In this document: positions 54,426 to 64,000 of the stretch, piece by piece
How positions within the stretch are numbered: the first letter of the stretch is position 1
Layout: each line of letters starts with the position of its first letter
DNA from: CAYQTO01 sp964420455
GTDB lineage: Bacteria > Sumerlaeota > Sumerlaeia > SLMS01
DNA length: 64,000 bases
Assembly (NCBI GenBank): GCA_964420455.1
Contig: CAYQTO010000003.1
Location: 13,232-77,231 of the forward strand
Direction: 5' to 3'
The notes under the pieces: generated by a model
What the model was told of the DNA's origin: nothing
Database searches by the model: none
The model's input: the letters and a program-made list of their open reading frames with translations, nothing else
Position numbers and translations under genes: made by a program

Positions 54426-55637
54426 TCAGCCCCAATGGCGGTCGCGCTTTTCCTCGGCCTTGCCGCCGCTGCTGGCTCGAAAGATGGCGCCGAAGCCGTG
54501 CTTGCCGCGAGCCGCGTCGACGGCGGCGTTGAGGCGTGTGCGGCGCTCGTCTTCCGCCGCGGCGAGGAGATCCGCCTGCTCCGCGCCGGAAGTCAGGTTG
54601 GCGCTGCAGACGCCGAGGAGGCGCACCGGCCGGATGCCGTCCCAGCGCTTGTAGAGGAGGCGCCGGGCGGCGGCGAGCACCTCCGACTCGTCGTCGGTGG
54701 GGACTGCACGGGATTCCGCCACGGTATGGGTCTCGAAGTCATCGAAGCGGATCTTGATGCTGACGGTGTTGGCGCGGACGGAGGCCTTGCGCAGGCGGTA
54801 GGCGACCTTTTCGGCGAGGTTGCTGAGGAGGGACTCGAGGTGCTCGCGGTCTGCGGAGTCGGCGTCGAAGGTTTCCTCCGCACTGATGGACTTGGCGGGC
54901 TCGCCGACAACGACCGGTGTGTGGACGAGACCGCGGGCGCGAAGGGCCATCTCTGGGCCTCGGCTGCCAAAGAGGGACCGGAGGCGCTTTTCGGGCATGT
55001 TGGCGAGCTGGCCGAGCCGGCGGATGCCCATCTCCTCGAGGCGCTCGCGGGCCTTGGGGCCGATGCCAGGGAGACGCCCGATCGGCAACGGGCGGAGGAA
55101 GGCCTCCTCGCTGCCGGAGGGTACGTACAGCAGGCCCCGGGGCTTCGAAAGGGCGCTGGCGATCTTGGCCACGAGCTTGTTGGAGGCCGCCCCGATGGAG
55201 GCAGGGAGTTCCGTTTCGGCAAGGATCCGCTCGCGGATGCGATGGGCGACGGAGGGGAGGGGACCCCAGAGGCGCTCGGTTCCCGAGAGGTCGACGTAGG
55301 CCTCGTCCTGGCTCGCCATTTGGACGAGGGGGCTGTACTCAAGCAGGATCCGTTCGACCGCCCGGGCGTATTCGGAGTAGCGCGTATAGCTGCCGGAGAC
55401 GACGACAAGTTCCGGGCAGAGGCGCAGGGCCTTCGCCATAGGCATGGCGGAGCGGACACCAAAGGCGCGGGCCTCGTAGCTTGCGGAGGCGACGACACCG
55501 CGGCCGTCCGGTGATCCTCCGACGGCCACCGGCCTGCCCACGAGCGCGGGGTCCCGCAGCCGCTCGACAGACACGTAGAACGAGTCCATGTCGACATGGA
55601 GGATGCGGGGCTCGGTGGGGCGCGGCTCGGGGGGCAT
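54426..55637 (-). CDS. dinB: DNA polymerase IV (DinB, Y family)
   Basis: Error-prone translesion polymerase. It has 403 residues, longer than E. coli DinB (351). Catalytic acidic residues are in RILHVDMDSFYVSVERLRDP and QMASQDEAYVDLSG, where Gln replaces the usual Ile or Val of SIDEA but Asp and Glu remain. The helix-hairpin-helix region reads RLPGIGPKARERLEEMGIRR. It starts 31 bases after the stop of the NtrC-type regulator, so they are probably co-transcribed. A hairpin covers its AGGAGG ribosome site (see separate entry). No LexA box was recognised. Confidence 0.95.
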   Translation of the reverse strand: MPPEPRPTEPRILHVDMDSFYVSVERLRDPALVGRPVAVGGSPDGRGVVASASYEARAFGVRSAMPMAKALRLCPELVVVSGSYTRYSEYARAVERILLEYSPLVQMASQDEAYVDLSGTERLWGPLPSVAHRIRERILAETELPASIGAASNKLVAKIASALSKPRGLLYVPSGSEEAFLRPLPIGRLPGIGPKARERLEEMGIRRLGQLANMPEKRLRSLFGSRGPEMALRARGLVHTPVVVGEPAKSISAEETFDADSADREHLESLLSNLAEKVAYRLRKASVRANTVSIKIRFDDFETHTVAESRAVPTDDESEVLAAARRLLYKRWDGIRPVRLLGVCSANLTSGAEQADLLAAAEDERRTRLNAAVDAARGKHGFGAIFRASSGGKAEEKRDRHWG

Positions 55638-55641
55638 GGGG

Positions 55642-55664
55642 CGGTTTCCCTCCTGGGGAAACCG
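55642..55664 (-). promoter_or_regulatory. Hairpin covering the dinB ribosome site
   Basis: A perfect 9-bp inverted repeat (55642-55650 with 55656-55664) with 5-base loop lies in the short gap before dinB. On the minus strand the ribosome site AGGAGG lies in the loop and first part of the second arm, 11 bases before the ATG. There is no T run behind it, so it is not a terminator. It may limit dinB translation. Confidence 0.5.
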
Positions 55665-55668
55665 TCCG

Positions 55669-57117
55669 CTACTTCTCCTCGGAAAACAAGCCGTAGCGCA
55701 CCATCTTGTTGTGGAGGCTCTTGCGGCTGATGCCGAGGAGGTCGGCGGTCTCCTGGCGGTGGTGGTTCTTCTTCCTCAGCGCCGCGCGGATAAGGTGCTT
55801 TTCGATGTGGTCGGTGATGAGGGAGAGGCGGTCGGCGAGGGGCCGGTCGAACGCCTCCGTATCAAGGAGGCTGGGAAGGTCGAGATCCTCAAAGACGGCG
55901 ACGTTGAGGCCCTCGGTGTCGGTGGGCTTTTCGATCTGGCGCTCGCTCTTGAGGGTGGGGGGGAGGTCTTCGTACTGAATGGTCGAGCTGCGGGCCATGA
56001 GCATGGTGCGCTGGACGGTGTTTTCGAGTTCGCGGATGTTGCCCGGCCAGGGGTAGTTGAGGAGTTTTTGGAGCGCGGAGTCGCTGACCGAGTTGATGCT
56101 CTTTTTCAGTCGTGGATTGTACTGCTGAATGAAGAAGTCGACGAGGAGGGGAATGTCCTCGCGGCGCTTGCGAAGGGGAGGCAGGTGGATCGGGAGGACG
56201 TTCAGGCGATAGTAGAGGTCCTCGCGAAACTCGTTGTTTTCCACCATCTTGGCGAGGTCGCGGTTGGTTGCGGCGATGACGCGTATATCCACCTTCACGG
56301 TCTTGGTGGAGCCGACGCGCTCGATTTCTCGCTCCTGGAGGACTCGGAGGAGCTTGGACTGGAGGGGGAGCGACATGTCCCCGATCTCGTCGAGGAAAAG
56401 CGTCCCATTGTTGGCGGCTTCGACCTTGCCAATCTTCTGGGCGATGGCGCCGGTGAAGGCCCCGCGCTCGTGGCCAAAGAGCTCGCTTTCCAGCAGGGTT
56501 TCCGGGATCGCGACGGTGTTGACCTTCACCAACGGCTGGTCGACCCGCAGCCCCTTGTTGTGGATCGCCGTGGCGACCAGTTCCTTGCCGGTGCCCGACT
56601 CGCCGGTGATCAGCACCGTCACGTCGTTGTCCAGGACACGCTCGACGAGGTTGAAGACCTCCTGCATGGCCGAACTTTGGCCGATGATCCGGTCGAAGGA
56701 GTAGCGGGCGATCTCCTGCTGGCGCATCTGGTCGATCTGGGCCTGCAGGCGGGCCTTTTCGATGGCCCGGCGAAAGACGATGCGGACCTCCGTCAGGTCG
56801 AAAGGTTTGGTGAAGTAGTCATAGGCGCCGGCCTGGATGGCCTCCAGGGCGAGCTTCTGGGTGCCATGGGCGGTGATGAGAACGACAATCAGGTCCGCCC
56901 TGATTTCGCGCATCTGGCGGAGAGCGGACATGCCGTCGAGCTTGGGCATGCGGACGTCGAGGATGACGAGGGCGTAGCGGTTCTTGCGTACGAGGTCGAC
57001 GGCGGTGAGGCCGTCCGGGGCCTCGTCGATCTGGTACCCCTGGCCTTCGCGACGGAGAAGCTCCGTCAGCGTGAAGCGAATGTTTTCCTCGTCGTCGACG
57101 ATCAGAATTCGACTCAT
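55669..57117 (-). CDS. Sigma-54-dependent response regulator (NtrC family)
   Basis: A 482-residue transcription activator. The receiver begins [20 protein letters not shown], with phosphoacceptor in [14 protein letters not shown]. The AAA+ domain has Walker [15 protein letters not shown] loop, and [12 protein letters not shown]. The Fis-type tail reads [20 protein letters not shown]. It is an orphan regulator without an adjacent kinase. It is one of two such regulators in the window, and the only one followed by dinB. Targets are unknown. Confidence 0.94.
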   Translation of the reverse strand: MSRILIVDDEENIRFTLTELLRREGQGYQIDEAPDGLTAVDLVRKNRYALVILDVRMPKLDGMSALRQMREIRADLIVVLITAHGTQKLALEAIQAGAYDYFTKPFDLTEVRIVFRRAIEKARLQAQIDQMRQQEIARYSFDRIIGQSSAMQEVFNLVERVLDNDVTVLITGESGTGKELVATAIHNKGLRVDQPLVKVNTVAIPETLLESELFGHERGAFTGAIAQKIGKVEAANNGTLFLDEIGDMSLPLQSKLLRVLQEREIERVGSTKTVKVDIRVIAATNRDLAKMVENNEFREDLYYRLNVLPIHLPPLRKRREDIPLLVDFFIQQYNPRLKKSINSVSDSALQKLLNYPWPGNIRELENTVQRTMLMARSSTIQYEDLPPTLKSERQIEKPTDTEGLNVAVFEDLDLPSLLDTEAFDRPLADRLSLITDHIEKHLIRAALRKKNHHRQETADLLGISRKSLHNKMVRYGLFSEEK

Positions 57118-57294
57118 GGATCGGGGGGCCGGTGCTGTTTTCGTTTCGTGTGGCGATAGGAACCTTGCTGGGCGTCCCAAGCGCAAGGGCAACGGCGCCG
57201 GGCCCGGCGTGGGGCCAACTCCTTTTGACACGCTTTCGCCACGTCGCCGAACGTTCGCCGTCGCCAGCAGCCGCCTTTAACCCCCCGCGAGCCC

Positions 57295-58374
57295 ATGACC
57301 GAGAACGTCGCCTCCACCGAGACCATCCTGCGCGTCCGCGACCTGAAGAAGCACTTTCCCATCCGGAAGGGGCTTTTTTCCAAGGTGGTGGCCCATGTGA
57401 AGGCCGTGGACGGGGTGGACTTCGATCTGAAGAAAGGGGAGACTCTTGGCCTGGTGGGGGAGTCTGGTTGTGGGAAGACGACCGCCGGTCGGTTGATCCT
57501 GAAGCTGATCGAGCCAAGTGGCGGCGAGGTCTACCTCGGCGACTCGCCGAACCTTGCCAAGTTGAGCAACCGTGCCTGGCTTCCCTACCGCAGGCGGATC
57601 CAAATGATTTTCCAGGATCCGTTCAGTTCGCTTAACCCTCGCATGCCGGTGGGAACGATCATCGGCGAGGCGCTGGCGATCCACAAGCTGACCCCTGCCG
57701 GGGCCGCCCGACGCCAACGCGTGGCGGACCTCATCGAACAGGTCGGCCTGAATCCCGACGCCGCCAAGCGCTTCCCCCATGAGTTCTCCGGAGGCCAACG
57801 CCAGCGCATCGGCATCGCGCGGGCCCTCGCCGTCGAGCCCGACGTCATCATCGCGGACGAGCCGGTGTCCGCCCTCGACGTGTCCATCCAGGCCCAGGTG
57901 ATCAACCTCATGGAGGAACTGCAGGCACGGATGGGGATCGCGTATATCTTCATCAGCCACGACCTGTCGGTGGTGGGCCACCTGTGTCATCGGGTGGCGG
58001 TGATGTACCTTGGGAAGATTGTCGAGCGGGGCCCGAATGCGGAGATCATGGAGCGGGCCCGCCACCCTTATACACGGGCGCTCCTGAGCGCCGTGCCGGT
58101 GATCGAAAAGGAGCAGCGCCGCAAGCGCATCCTGCTCAAGGGGGACGTGCCGTCGCCGGTGGATCCTCCGTCGGGGTGCCATTTCCATCCGCGCTGCCCG
58201 TACGCCTTTGGCCCTTGCTCCCGCGAGTATCCCGCCCAGCACAAGGTCGACGGTGGCACCACCGTGGCGTGCCACTTGTACGACCCGCGCTTCCGGGACG
58301 AGCGGCCGGATCTCGAGCAGGAACTGGCCACGCTTTCCGACGCGGTTGTTGGCGGCCGCGAGGTTTCCGCCTGA
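57295..58374 (+). CDS. Oligopeptide ABC transporter ATP-binding protein, OppF/DppF type
   Basis: A 359-residue ATPase of the peptide-uptake family. It has [20 protein letters not shown], Walker [10 protein letters not shown], signature [20 protein letters not shown], Walker [13 protein letters not shown], and the C-terminal cysteine-bearing oligo_HPY tail ([20 protein letters not shown]). It may serve the oppABC-like genes at 27-32 kb, or another transporter. No other transporter gene is nearby, and no OppD is seen. Confidence 0.93.
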   Translation: MTENVASTETILRVRDLKKHFPIRKGLFSKVVAHVKAVDGVDFDLKKGETLGLVGESGCGKTTAGRLILKLIEPSGGEVYLGDSPNLAKLSNRAWLPYRRRIQMIFQDPFSSLNPRMPVGTIIGEALAIHKLTPAGAARRQRVADLIEQVGLNPDAAKRFPHEFSGGQRQRIGIARALAVEPDVIIADEPVSALDVSIQAQVINLMEELQARMGIAYIFISHDLSVVGHLCHRVAVMYLGKIVERGPNAEIMERARHPYTRALLSAVPVIEKEQRRKRILLKGDVPSPVDPPSGCHFHPRCPYAFGPCSREYPAQHKVDGGTTVACHLYDPRFRDERPDLEQELATLSDAVVGGREVSA

Positions 58375-58439
58375 ACCCATTGACGTTGCGCAAGGTCACG
58401 CCCCACCCTTTACAGTATTATAGGTAGGGGAGTCACCCC

Positions 58440-58652
58440 TTGGCCCTCACGCGTTGCACCTGCCGCCTTACCGACTGCGCCTACTTTAACGCCGTTCCCG
58501 GAGGAAAGCCCGCGGAATGCGACTGCTCGCATCCGGACAAGGAGTTCTACATGAACAACCCGTGTCCGCTCTACCGCAAGAACTGGGAAGACAAGGCGAC
58601 GAATCTGGACGACTTGAAGAAGAAGATTCCGGGCCTCAGGAAACGGGCCTAG
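58440..58652 (+). CDS. Small Cys-rich protein, unknown
   Basis: A 70-residue protein with six cysteines in CTCRLTDC, ECDCSHPD and PCPLYR, which suggests a metal (zinc or iron-sulfur) site. The start is TTG at 58440, with AGGGGAG before it. The last 30 residues are basic (EDKATNLDDLKKKIPGLRKR). It lies 65 bases after the OppF-type gene. It may be too small to have been noticed in annotations. No family is recognised. The 3' end overlaps the acyltransferase gene by 17 bases. Confidence 0.7.
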   Translation: MALTRCTCRLTDCAYFNAVPGGKPAECDCSHPDKEFYMNNPCPLYRKNWEDKATNLDDLKKKIPGLRKRA

Positions 58653-59169
58653 CCGCGGGCGTACCGTCCGGATCAAGTCGCCGGACGAGGCGCGCCGGGT
58701 TACCCGCAAGGACGCAACAGCCTTCGGGAAAGCTCCGGGTGACGATCGCCCCCGCGCCCACGACCGTATAGTCGCCCAACTCGACCCCCGGCAAAATGAC
58801 GGCGTTCATCCCCACCCAGCAATGGCGTCCGAGGCGAATCGGTGGGCCCTTAACGTATCGATCATTCTGGATGGGATGGTGGTTGGCGCTGATGAGGCCG
58901 ACGCCCGGGCCGATATTGGTCCCGTCGCCCACCTCGATGCCGTTGATGGCCTGTATATAACAGTGGGGCGAGTCGCCGGGGAAGGTGTTCCGGCCGAGGC
59001 GGACGCGCTCGGGCCGGCGGACCGTCGTGGTGAAATGGACAGGCCAGGGGACGTGGCGGTTGAGACCGACGAACTGGCCGAGGCGCCAGAGAATGCCGAA
59101 TTCCACCCCGATTCCCTTGGGGAGGCGGAACAGGGCAGCGAGGAGGGTCTTGAGGGCGTTGCGGATCAC
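58636..59169 (-). CDS. Hexapeptide-repeat acyltransferase (WcaF/LacA-like)
   Basis: A 177-residue left-handed beta-helix acyltransferase. It contains GIEVGDGTNIGPGVGLISAN followed by HHPI, the catalytic His region, then LGRHCWVGMNAVILPGVELG, GAGAIVTRSFPEGCCVLAGN and NPARLVRRL. These are hexapeptide repeats that use acetyl-CoA or another acyl-CoA. GTG at 59169 is preferred; the frame extends back to 59268 inside the radical SAM gene. It is 10 bases after the radical SAM gene and likely acts on the same pathway, such as sugar or glycan modification. Confidence 0.86.
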   Translation of the reverse strand: MIRNALKTLLAALFRLPKGIGVEFGILWRLGQFVGLNRHVPWPVHFTTTVRRPERVRLGRNTFPGDSPHCYIQAINGIEVGDGTNIGPGVGLISANHHPIQNDRYVKGPPIRLGRHCWVGMNAVILPGVELGDYTVVGAGAIVTRSFPEGCCVLAGNPARLVRRLDPDGTPAARPVS

Positions 59170-59179
59170 GCGCGGGGAT

Positions 59180-60265
59180 TCAGCGGCCGAGGAGCTGGCG
59201 CCGGGCGATTTCCGTAAGTGGCTGGCGGAAATTGCAGGTCTTGATGCGGCAGGCCGCATCGCACCCATGGATTTCCCGCCGCCGTTGGGTGGCCAGAGCG
59301 GAGTGCCAGATCTCGCGCGGGTGCGCCTCGCGGATGTTGCCGACCGGGTCCATCACGTCGCACAGGCGCACGTCGCCGTTTGGCTCGATATCAAGGTTCG
59401 CGACGCCCACCTTGCAGGGCACCGTCTGGGGGCCCTCGGGATCAAGGAGGTAGCGCCGCATAGACTCCATCTGGGCGATGCTGTTGGTGATCGGGAAGCC
59501 CCGACGCTTGAGATCAATCAGCGCATCCATGCCGCGATTGATCTTTTCCGCGTCCTCATCCCAGAACGGGCTGCTCTTGAACCAGCCGGGGACATACTCG
59601 TCGTTGCCGCTTTCAAAATAGAGAATCTGGAAGGTGATCGCATCCAGGCCCTTCTCGCGGACCCAACGAACCATGTCGGGCGCATGGTCGATGTTGTAGC
59701 CCATGAGGATCGTGGAGAGGGTGAGCTTGAAGTGGCGACTGGTGAGATTGAGCTGGTCGATGGCGTCGAAGATCTTGCGGGCGCTACCGTCCACGCCGCG
59801 GGTCTCGTCATGACGGCTGGGATCGAGGTGGTTGAGGGAGAAGCTGACGAGATCGATGGGGGCCTTGCGGAGTTGCTCGATGCGGCGCGGGGGGAGCAGG
59901 GACCCGTTGTTGACGGTGGTCACGGTAACGCCAAGGCGGCCGGCCTCGTCGAGGAGGTCGAAAATTTCGGGGCGCAGGAAGGGCTCGCCGCCGGTCAGTT
60001 GAATCATGTAGGCGCCCAGCCACTCGCGGAGTTGGCGCAGAAGGACGATCATCTCGTCGAGCGTCAGCTCGACGTCTTTTTCGCTTTGCGGCGTCTTCCA
60101 GTAGGCGCAGGTGGGGCACCGCAGGTTGCACCGGTTGGTGAGCGAGAGGCTGATGTTGCTTGGCTTTACGAAGGAGCCGTCGAGGGAATAGGCGACGGGC
60201 TCGACAGAACGGCGCCAGAGCTTGTGGAGATTGACGGCGTTGAAGGCTCGGAGGTCGATGCTCAT
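59180..60265 (-). CDS. Radical SAM/SPASM protein
   Basis: A 361-residue radical SAM enzyme with cluster motif TNRCNLRCPTCAYWKTP, the GGEP loop LTGGEPFLRPEIFDLLD, and a C-terminal SPASM-type domain: VPCKVGVANLDIEPNGDVRL, CDVMD, HGCDAACRIKTCNFRQ. SPASM enzymes modify peptides, sugars or proteins, often maturing RiPPs or installing cofactors. No precursor peptide is obvious, apart from the small Cys-rich gene at 58440 on the other strand. The ATG at 60265 is chosen because it starts the family; the frame is open to 60397. It is the second radical SAM/SPASM region in the window. Confidence 0.9.
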   Translation of the reverse strand: MSIDLRAFNAVNLHKLWRRSVEPVAYSLDGSFVKPSNISLSLTNRCNLRCPTCAYWKTPQSEKDVELTLDEMIVLLRQLREWLGAYMIQLTGGEPFLRPEIFDLLDEAGRLGVTVTTVNNGSLLPPRRIEQLRKAPIDLVSFSLNHLDPSRHDETRGVDGSARKIFDAIDQLNLTSRHFKLTLSTILMGYNIDHAPDMVRWVREKGLDAITFQILYFESGNDEYVPGWFKSSPFWDEDAEKINRGMDALIDLKRRGFPITNSIAQMESMRRYLLDPEGPQTVPCKVGVANLDIEPNGDVRLCDVMDPVGNIREAHPREIWHSALATQRRREIHGCDAACRIKTCNFRQPLTEIARRQLLGR

Positions 60266-60429
60266 GGGGTGGCCGCGGGACAAAGGTGCCCCTTGGTGGC
60301 GTGGGAGATGGTTGTTGTCAAGTGAGAGGGGTTGCGGCGCCTTTTTGGTCGGCGGAGCAGGAAGCAGGAGAAGCGCTGGGTGTGGGAGTCCGGCCACACG
60401 CAGCTCTGTCGAAGTGCGGACTCAGGTCC

Positions 60430-61590
60430 TCAGTCGTCCTCGTCCTCTTCCGCGGAAGCGCTGGCGCGGGCGTCGGAAACCTTGATCGGCATGAGCAGCG
60501 CCAGGCGGTTTTCTTCCTCCTTGGTGACGAAGACGACGGGTGCGTTGGAGTTTTTGATGCGCAAGGTCAACTCGGCGGAGGCGAAGCGCGACAGTGTTTC
60601 GATGAGGAACTGGTAGTTGAAGGCGACCTCGATGGTGGGGCCGCTGTAGTCGAGACCGATGCGTCCGCTGAAGGCGCCGAGGTCGTGGGCCATGGAACTG
60701 AAGCCGCAGGCGTTGTTTTCGAACTTGAGGGTGATGGACTTGTTCTTGTCCTCGGTGGTGATGCCGGCGCGGCGGGCGGCCTGGAGGAACACGTCGCGGT
60801 TGAGGGGAATCTCGTTGGGGAATTCCTTGGGGATGACATTGTCACAATCGGGGTATTTGCCGTCGATGCCGTTTCCGCGATAGTAGACATTAGCGAAACG
60901 GAAGGCGATCTGGCGCGCGGACCCGGTGGTGCTGAGTTCGATCTCGACGGGTCCCTCGGAGGAGAGATTGCGGGCGACGTTCTCGAGGAGCTTTCGGGGA
61001 ACGATGATGGCACCGTCGCCCTTGCCTTCGACCTCCGCGATGGCGGTGGAGATGCGGGCGAGCTTCTTGCCGTCGGTGGCGGTCAGGCGGAGGTTGTGAT
61101 CCGTCAGTTCGAAATACACGCCCAGGAGGACGCGGCGGTGGTCCTTGTTCGGGAGGGCGTAGGAGGTGCCGTCGATGAGGGTCTTGAGGACCTTCTGGGA
61201 AATCTGAAACCGTGTCTGGGCTTCGGTGGCGGGCCATTCGGGGAAGTCGTCCGCAGGAAGGGTCATCAGCTTGTATTCGTTCTTCTCGCTGGAGATGAGG
61301 ACCCTGCCGTCGGTTTCCTCGAGGGCGACCTGGGCGTTGGGGGGAAGGACCTTGACGATGTCGCGAAAGACATCGGCGGGAATGGTTGTGCGGCCGGGCG
61401 TCCGGACATCCGCATCGACGTTGACGGTGACGAGCGATTCCATGTCGGAGCCGCGGAACTGCACCCCCTTTTCGGTGGCCTCGATGAGCAGGTTGCTGAG
61501 GACCGGGAGAGGGCCGGCGGTGCGATCGACGAGGGTGGAGACGACGACGGCGGCGGCCTCGAGTTCTTTTTGCGCGATTTGCAGCTGCAT
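60430..61590 (-). CDS. dnaN: DNA polymerase III beta sliding clamp
   Basis: Ring-shaped processivity factor of replication. Its 386 residues are normal. It starts MQLQIAQKELEAAAVVVSTL, has the three clamp domains (for example VLKTLIDGTSYALPNKDHRR and LTATDGKKLARISTAIAEVE) and ends with FVTKEEENRLALLMPIKV, the latter typical of the C-terminal strand. AGGATCCCCC before the ATG is a good ribosome site. A promoter candidate lies upstream. dnaN usually sits next to dnaA and recF near oriC; neither is present, so the gene order is rearranged. Confidence 0.96.
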   Translation of the reverse strand: MQLQIAQKELEAAAVVVSTLVDRTAGPLPVLSNLLIEATEKGVQFRGSDMESLVTVNVDADVRTPGRTTIPADVFRDIVKVLPPNAQVALEETDGRVLISSEKNEYKLMTLPADDFPEWPATEAQTRFQISQKVLKTLIDGTSYALPNKDHRRVLLGVYFELTDHNLRLTATDGKKLARISTAIAEVEGKGDGAIIVPRKLLENVARNLSSEGPVEIELSTTGSARQIAFRFANVYYRGNGIDGKYPDCDNVIPKEFPNEIPLNRDVFLQAARRAGITTEDKNKSITLKFENNACGFSSMAHDLGAFSGRIGLDYSGPTIEVAFNYQFLIETLSRFASAELTLRIKNSNAPVVFVTKEEENRLALLMPIKVSDARASASAEEDEDD

Positions 61591-61654
61591 GGGGGATCCT
61601 CGTCGAAGCGGAATGGGAGCGGGGAACAACGTGACAACCGGGAATCAGTAGCGG

Positions 61655-61683
61655 ATTACGTCGGCCCGCCAGCAGTGTGTCAA
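61655..61683 (-). promoter_or_regulatory. Probable dnaN promoter
   Basis: On the minus strand, TTGACA (61678-61683), 17 bases of spacer and CGTAAT (61655-61660). The -35 is perfect, and the -10 matches four of six positions. It lies about 65 bases before the dnaN ATG, in the 89-base gap after the Nudix gene. Confidence 0.6.
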
Positions 61684-62234
61684 GTCTCGGAAGGGGTTGG
61701 GTTTTGATGCGCGAACCAGAGCCCGGCGTGGACCTTGGCATCGACGACGATTCCACGGGCTGGGAGGGCCGCGAGCCATTGGGGTAGGGAAGAAAGGGGT
61801 ACCTCGTGGACGATGATCTGCTCGTCATCGACCCCGCCACCGTCCGCCACCCGGCGCAGGTTCCAGGCACGGACGAGGACAATGTGCTCGTTGCTGAGAC
61901 CGGGAGAGACAGGCCCCTCGCCGACGATGGCGAGGGATTCGGCCTCGTGGCCCGTCTCCTCGAGGAGTTCCCGGCGGGCGGCAGCGAGGTAATCCTCGGC
62001 CTCGAACTGGGCCTCGTCGCCAACCAACCCGGCCGGCAGCTCGATCACACGGGCGGCAACCGGGGGGCGATACTGCTCGACGAGGAGAAGCGCCCCATCG
62101 GGAGTGACCGCGATGACGACCACAGCGGCGCGGGCACGCACCCGCTCGGCGTATTCCCAGTGGCCGAGGCGCAGCAGCCGGAGGTGGCGCCCCTCGTAGA
62201 GGAGTTCAGGCGACCGCCCGGGCGAAGTGTTCAT
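61680..62234 (-). CDS. Nudix hydrolase, ADP-ribose pyrophosphatase type
   Basis: A 184-residue Mg-dependent pyrophosphohydrolase with the Nudix box: GLVGDEAQFEAEDYLAAARR, ending in RELLEETGHEAE. The PAGLVG and SPGLSNEHIVLVRAWNLRRV segments match ADP-ribose pyrophosphatases. AAGGAA precedes the ATG at 62234; ATG at 62249 is an alternative. It is followed by dnaN, which has a separate promoter. Confidence 0.88.
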   Translation of the reverse strand: MNTSPGRSPELLYEGRHLRLLRLGHWEYAERVRARAAVVVIAVTPDGALLLVEQYRPPVAARVIELPAGLVGDEAQFEAEDYLAAARRELLEETGHEAESLAIVGEGPVSPGLSNEHIVLVRAWNLRRVADGGGVDDEQIIVHEVPLSSLPQWLAALPARGIVVDAKVHAGLWFAHQNPTPSET

Positions 62235-62442
62235 GGGAATTTCCTTCATGAATGCGGATTCAATGTTGCCTCTGACGCGACGGGGGAACCCTGATAAGCA
62301 GGCTGGCAGGCGATTCGAGGGGATTGCGGCCCCACTCCTGTGAAAGGCGAGACATTTCGCTAGTCGCGATGAAAGCGAGAGGTCCAGACTTTCCAATTCA
62401 TATCTGTGTCGGGAATCCGGGGATGATGGAAGCAAGGCGACC

Positions 62443-64000
<1,558 letters not shown>

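Overview
This is a GC-rich (roughly two-thirds G+C by eye), gene-dense bacterial fragment. A run of ten Ns at 17726-17735 shows that it comes from a scaffolded draft or metagenome assembly. Outer-membrane genes (a LolA-like carrier, an LptE-like lipoprotein, several lipoproteins) point to a diderm. The pseudopilins, one with a C-terminal end typical of uncultured PVC/FCB-adjacent lineages, and a secreted protein ending in a short Trp-Ala-Leu-Tyr tail suggest a candidate phylum of the Sumerlaeota/Hydrogenedentota kind. That placement is an inference and the window alone cannot settle it. No rRNA, tRNA, CRISPR array, insertion sequence or phage gene was seen.

Layout. 0-1.2 kb: 5' part of phosphoenolpyruvate carboxylase (minus). 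1.3-2 kb: a pseudopilin with its own terminator. 2.2-4.8 kb: cell-shape operon mreC-mreD-rodA, without the usual mrdA. 4.8-7.4 kb: a GT4 glycosyltransferase and a PBP4-type carboxypeptidase (minus). 7.6-10.4 kb: heme oxygenase, a GT87-like mannosyltransferase and queE. 10.7-15.5 kb: a secreted protein, fabI, thioredoxin, a CxxC-less thioredoxin paralogue, nrdR and a DUF1015 protein. 15.4-18.1 kb: a polytopic glycosyltransferase and radical SAM/SPASM sequence broken by the gap. 18.3-24.7 kb: lolA, lptE, a histidine kinase, a response regulator with a HEPN-like tail, and two exported proteins. 24.8-27.1 kb: purH and a one-TM protein (minus). 27.4-32.6 kb: an oligopeptide ABC transporter (binding protein and two enlarged permeases). 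32.6-36.5 kb: DoxX, two small membrane proteins, alr and zwf (minus). 36.8-42 kb: pilC/gspF, an NtrC-type regulator, a DegT-family protein lacking its PLP lysine, and an AEC transporter. 42-48.5 kb: a minus-strand cluster of envelope proteins (TPR, triple OB-fold, TIM-barrel hydrolase, small membrane protein, PilB-N-like protein, pseudopilin/TIG/TerB-like fusion). 48.6-52.7 kb: CHASE2-adenylate cyclase, lipoprotein, RluD-type synthase. 52.7-57.1 kb: phosphodiesterase-PA14 protein, dinB and a second NtrC-type regulator (minus). 57.3-62.2 kb: oppF-like ATPase, a Cys-rich small protein, acyltransferase, radical SAM protein, dnaN and a Nudix hydrolase. 62.4 kb to the end: the 5' part of a Ser/Thr kinase.

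The most striking feature is not a gene. The 8-mer GTCTATAC (usually extended to GTCTATACG) occurs 22 times on the two strands by hand count, where about one is expected by chance. It lies inside genes in several reading frames and, when read antisense, forces otherwise rare codons (ATA, AGA). It behaves like a DNA-level word such as an uptake sequence or a HIP1/Chi-like element. Other points of interest are the DegT-family protein with Arg in place of the Schiff-base Lys, the receiver-HEPN fusion, the pseudopilin domain carrying a Sec signal and fused to a TerB-like domain, and the enlarged Opp permeases.
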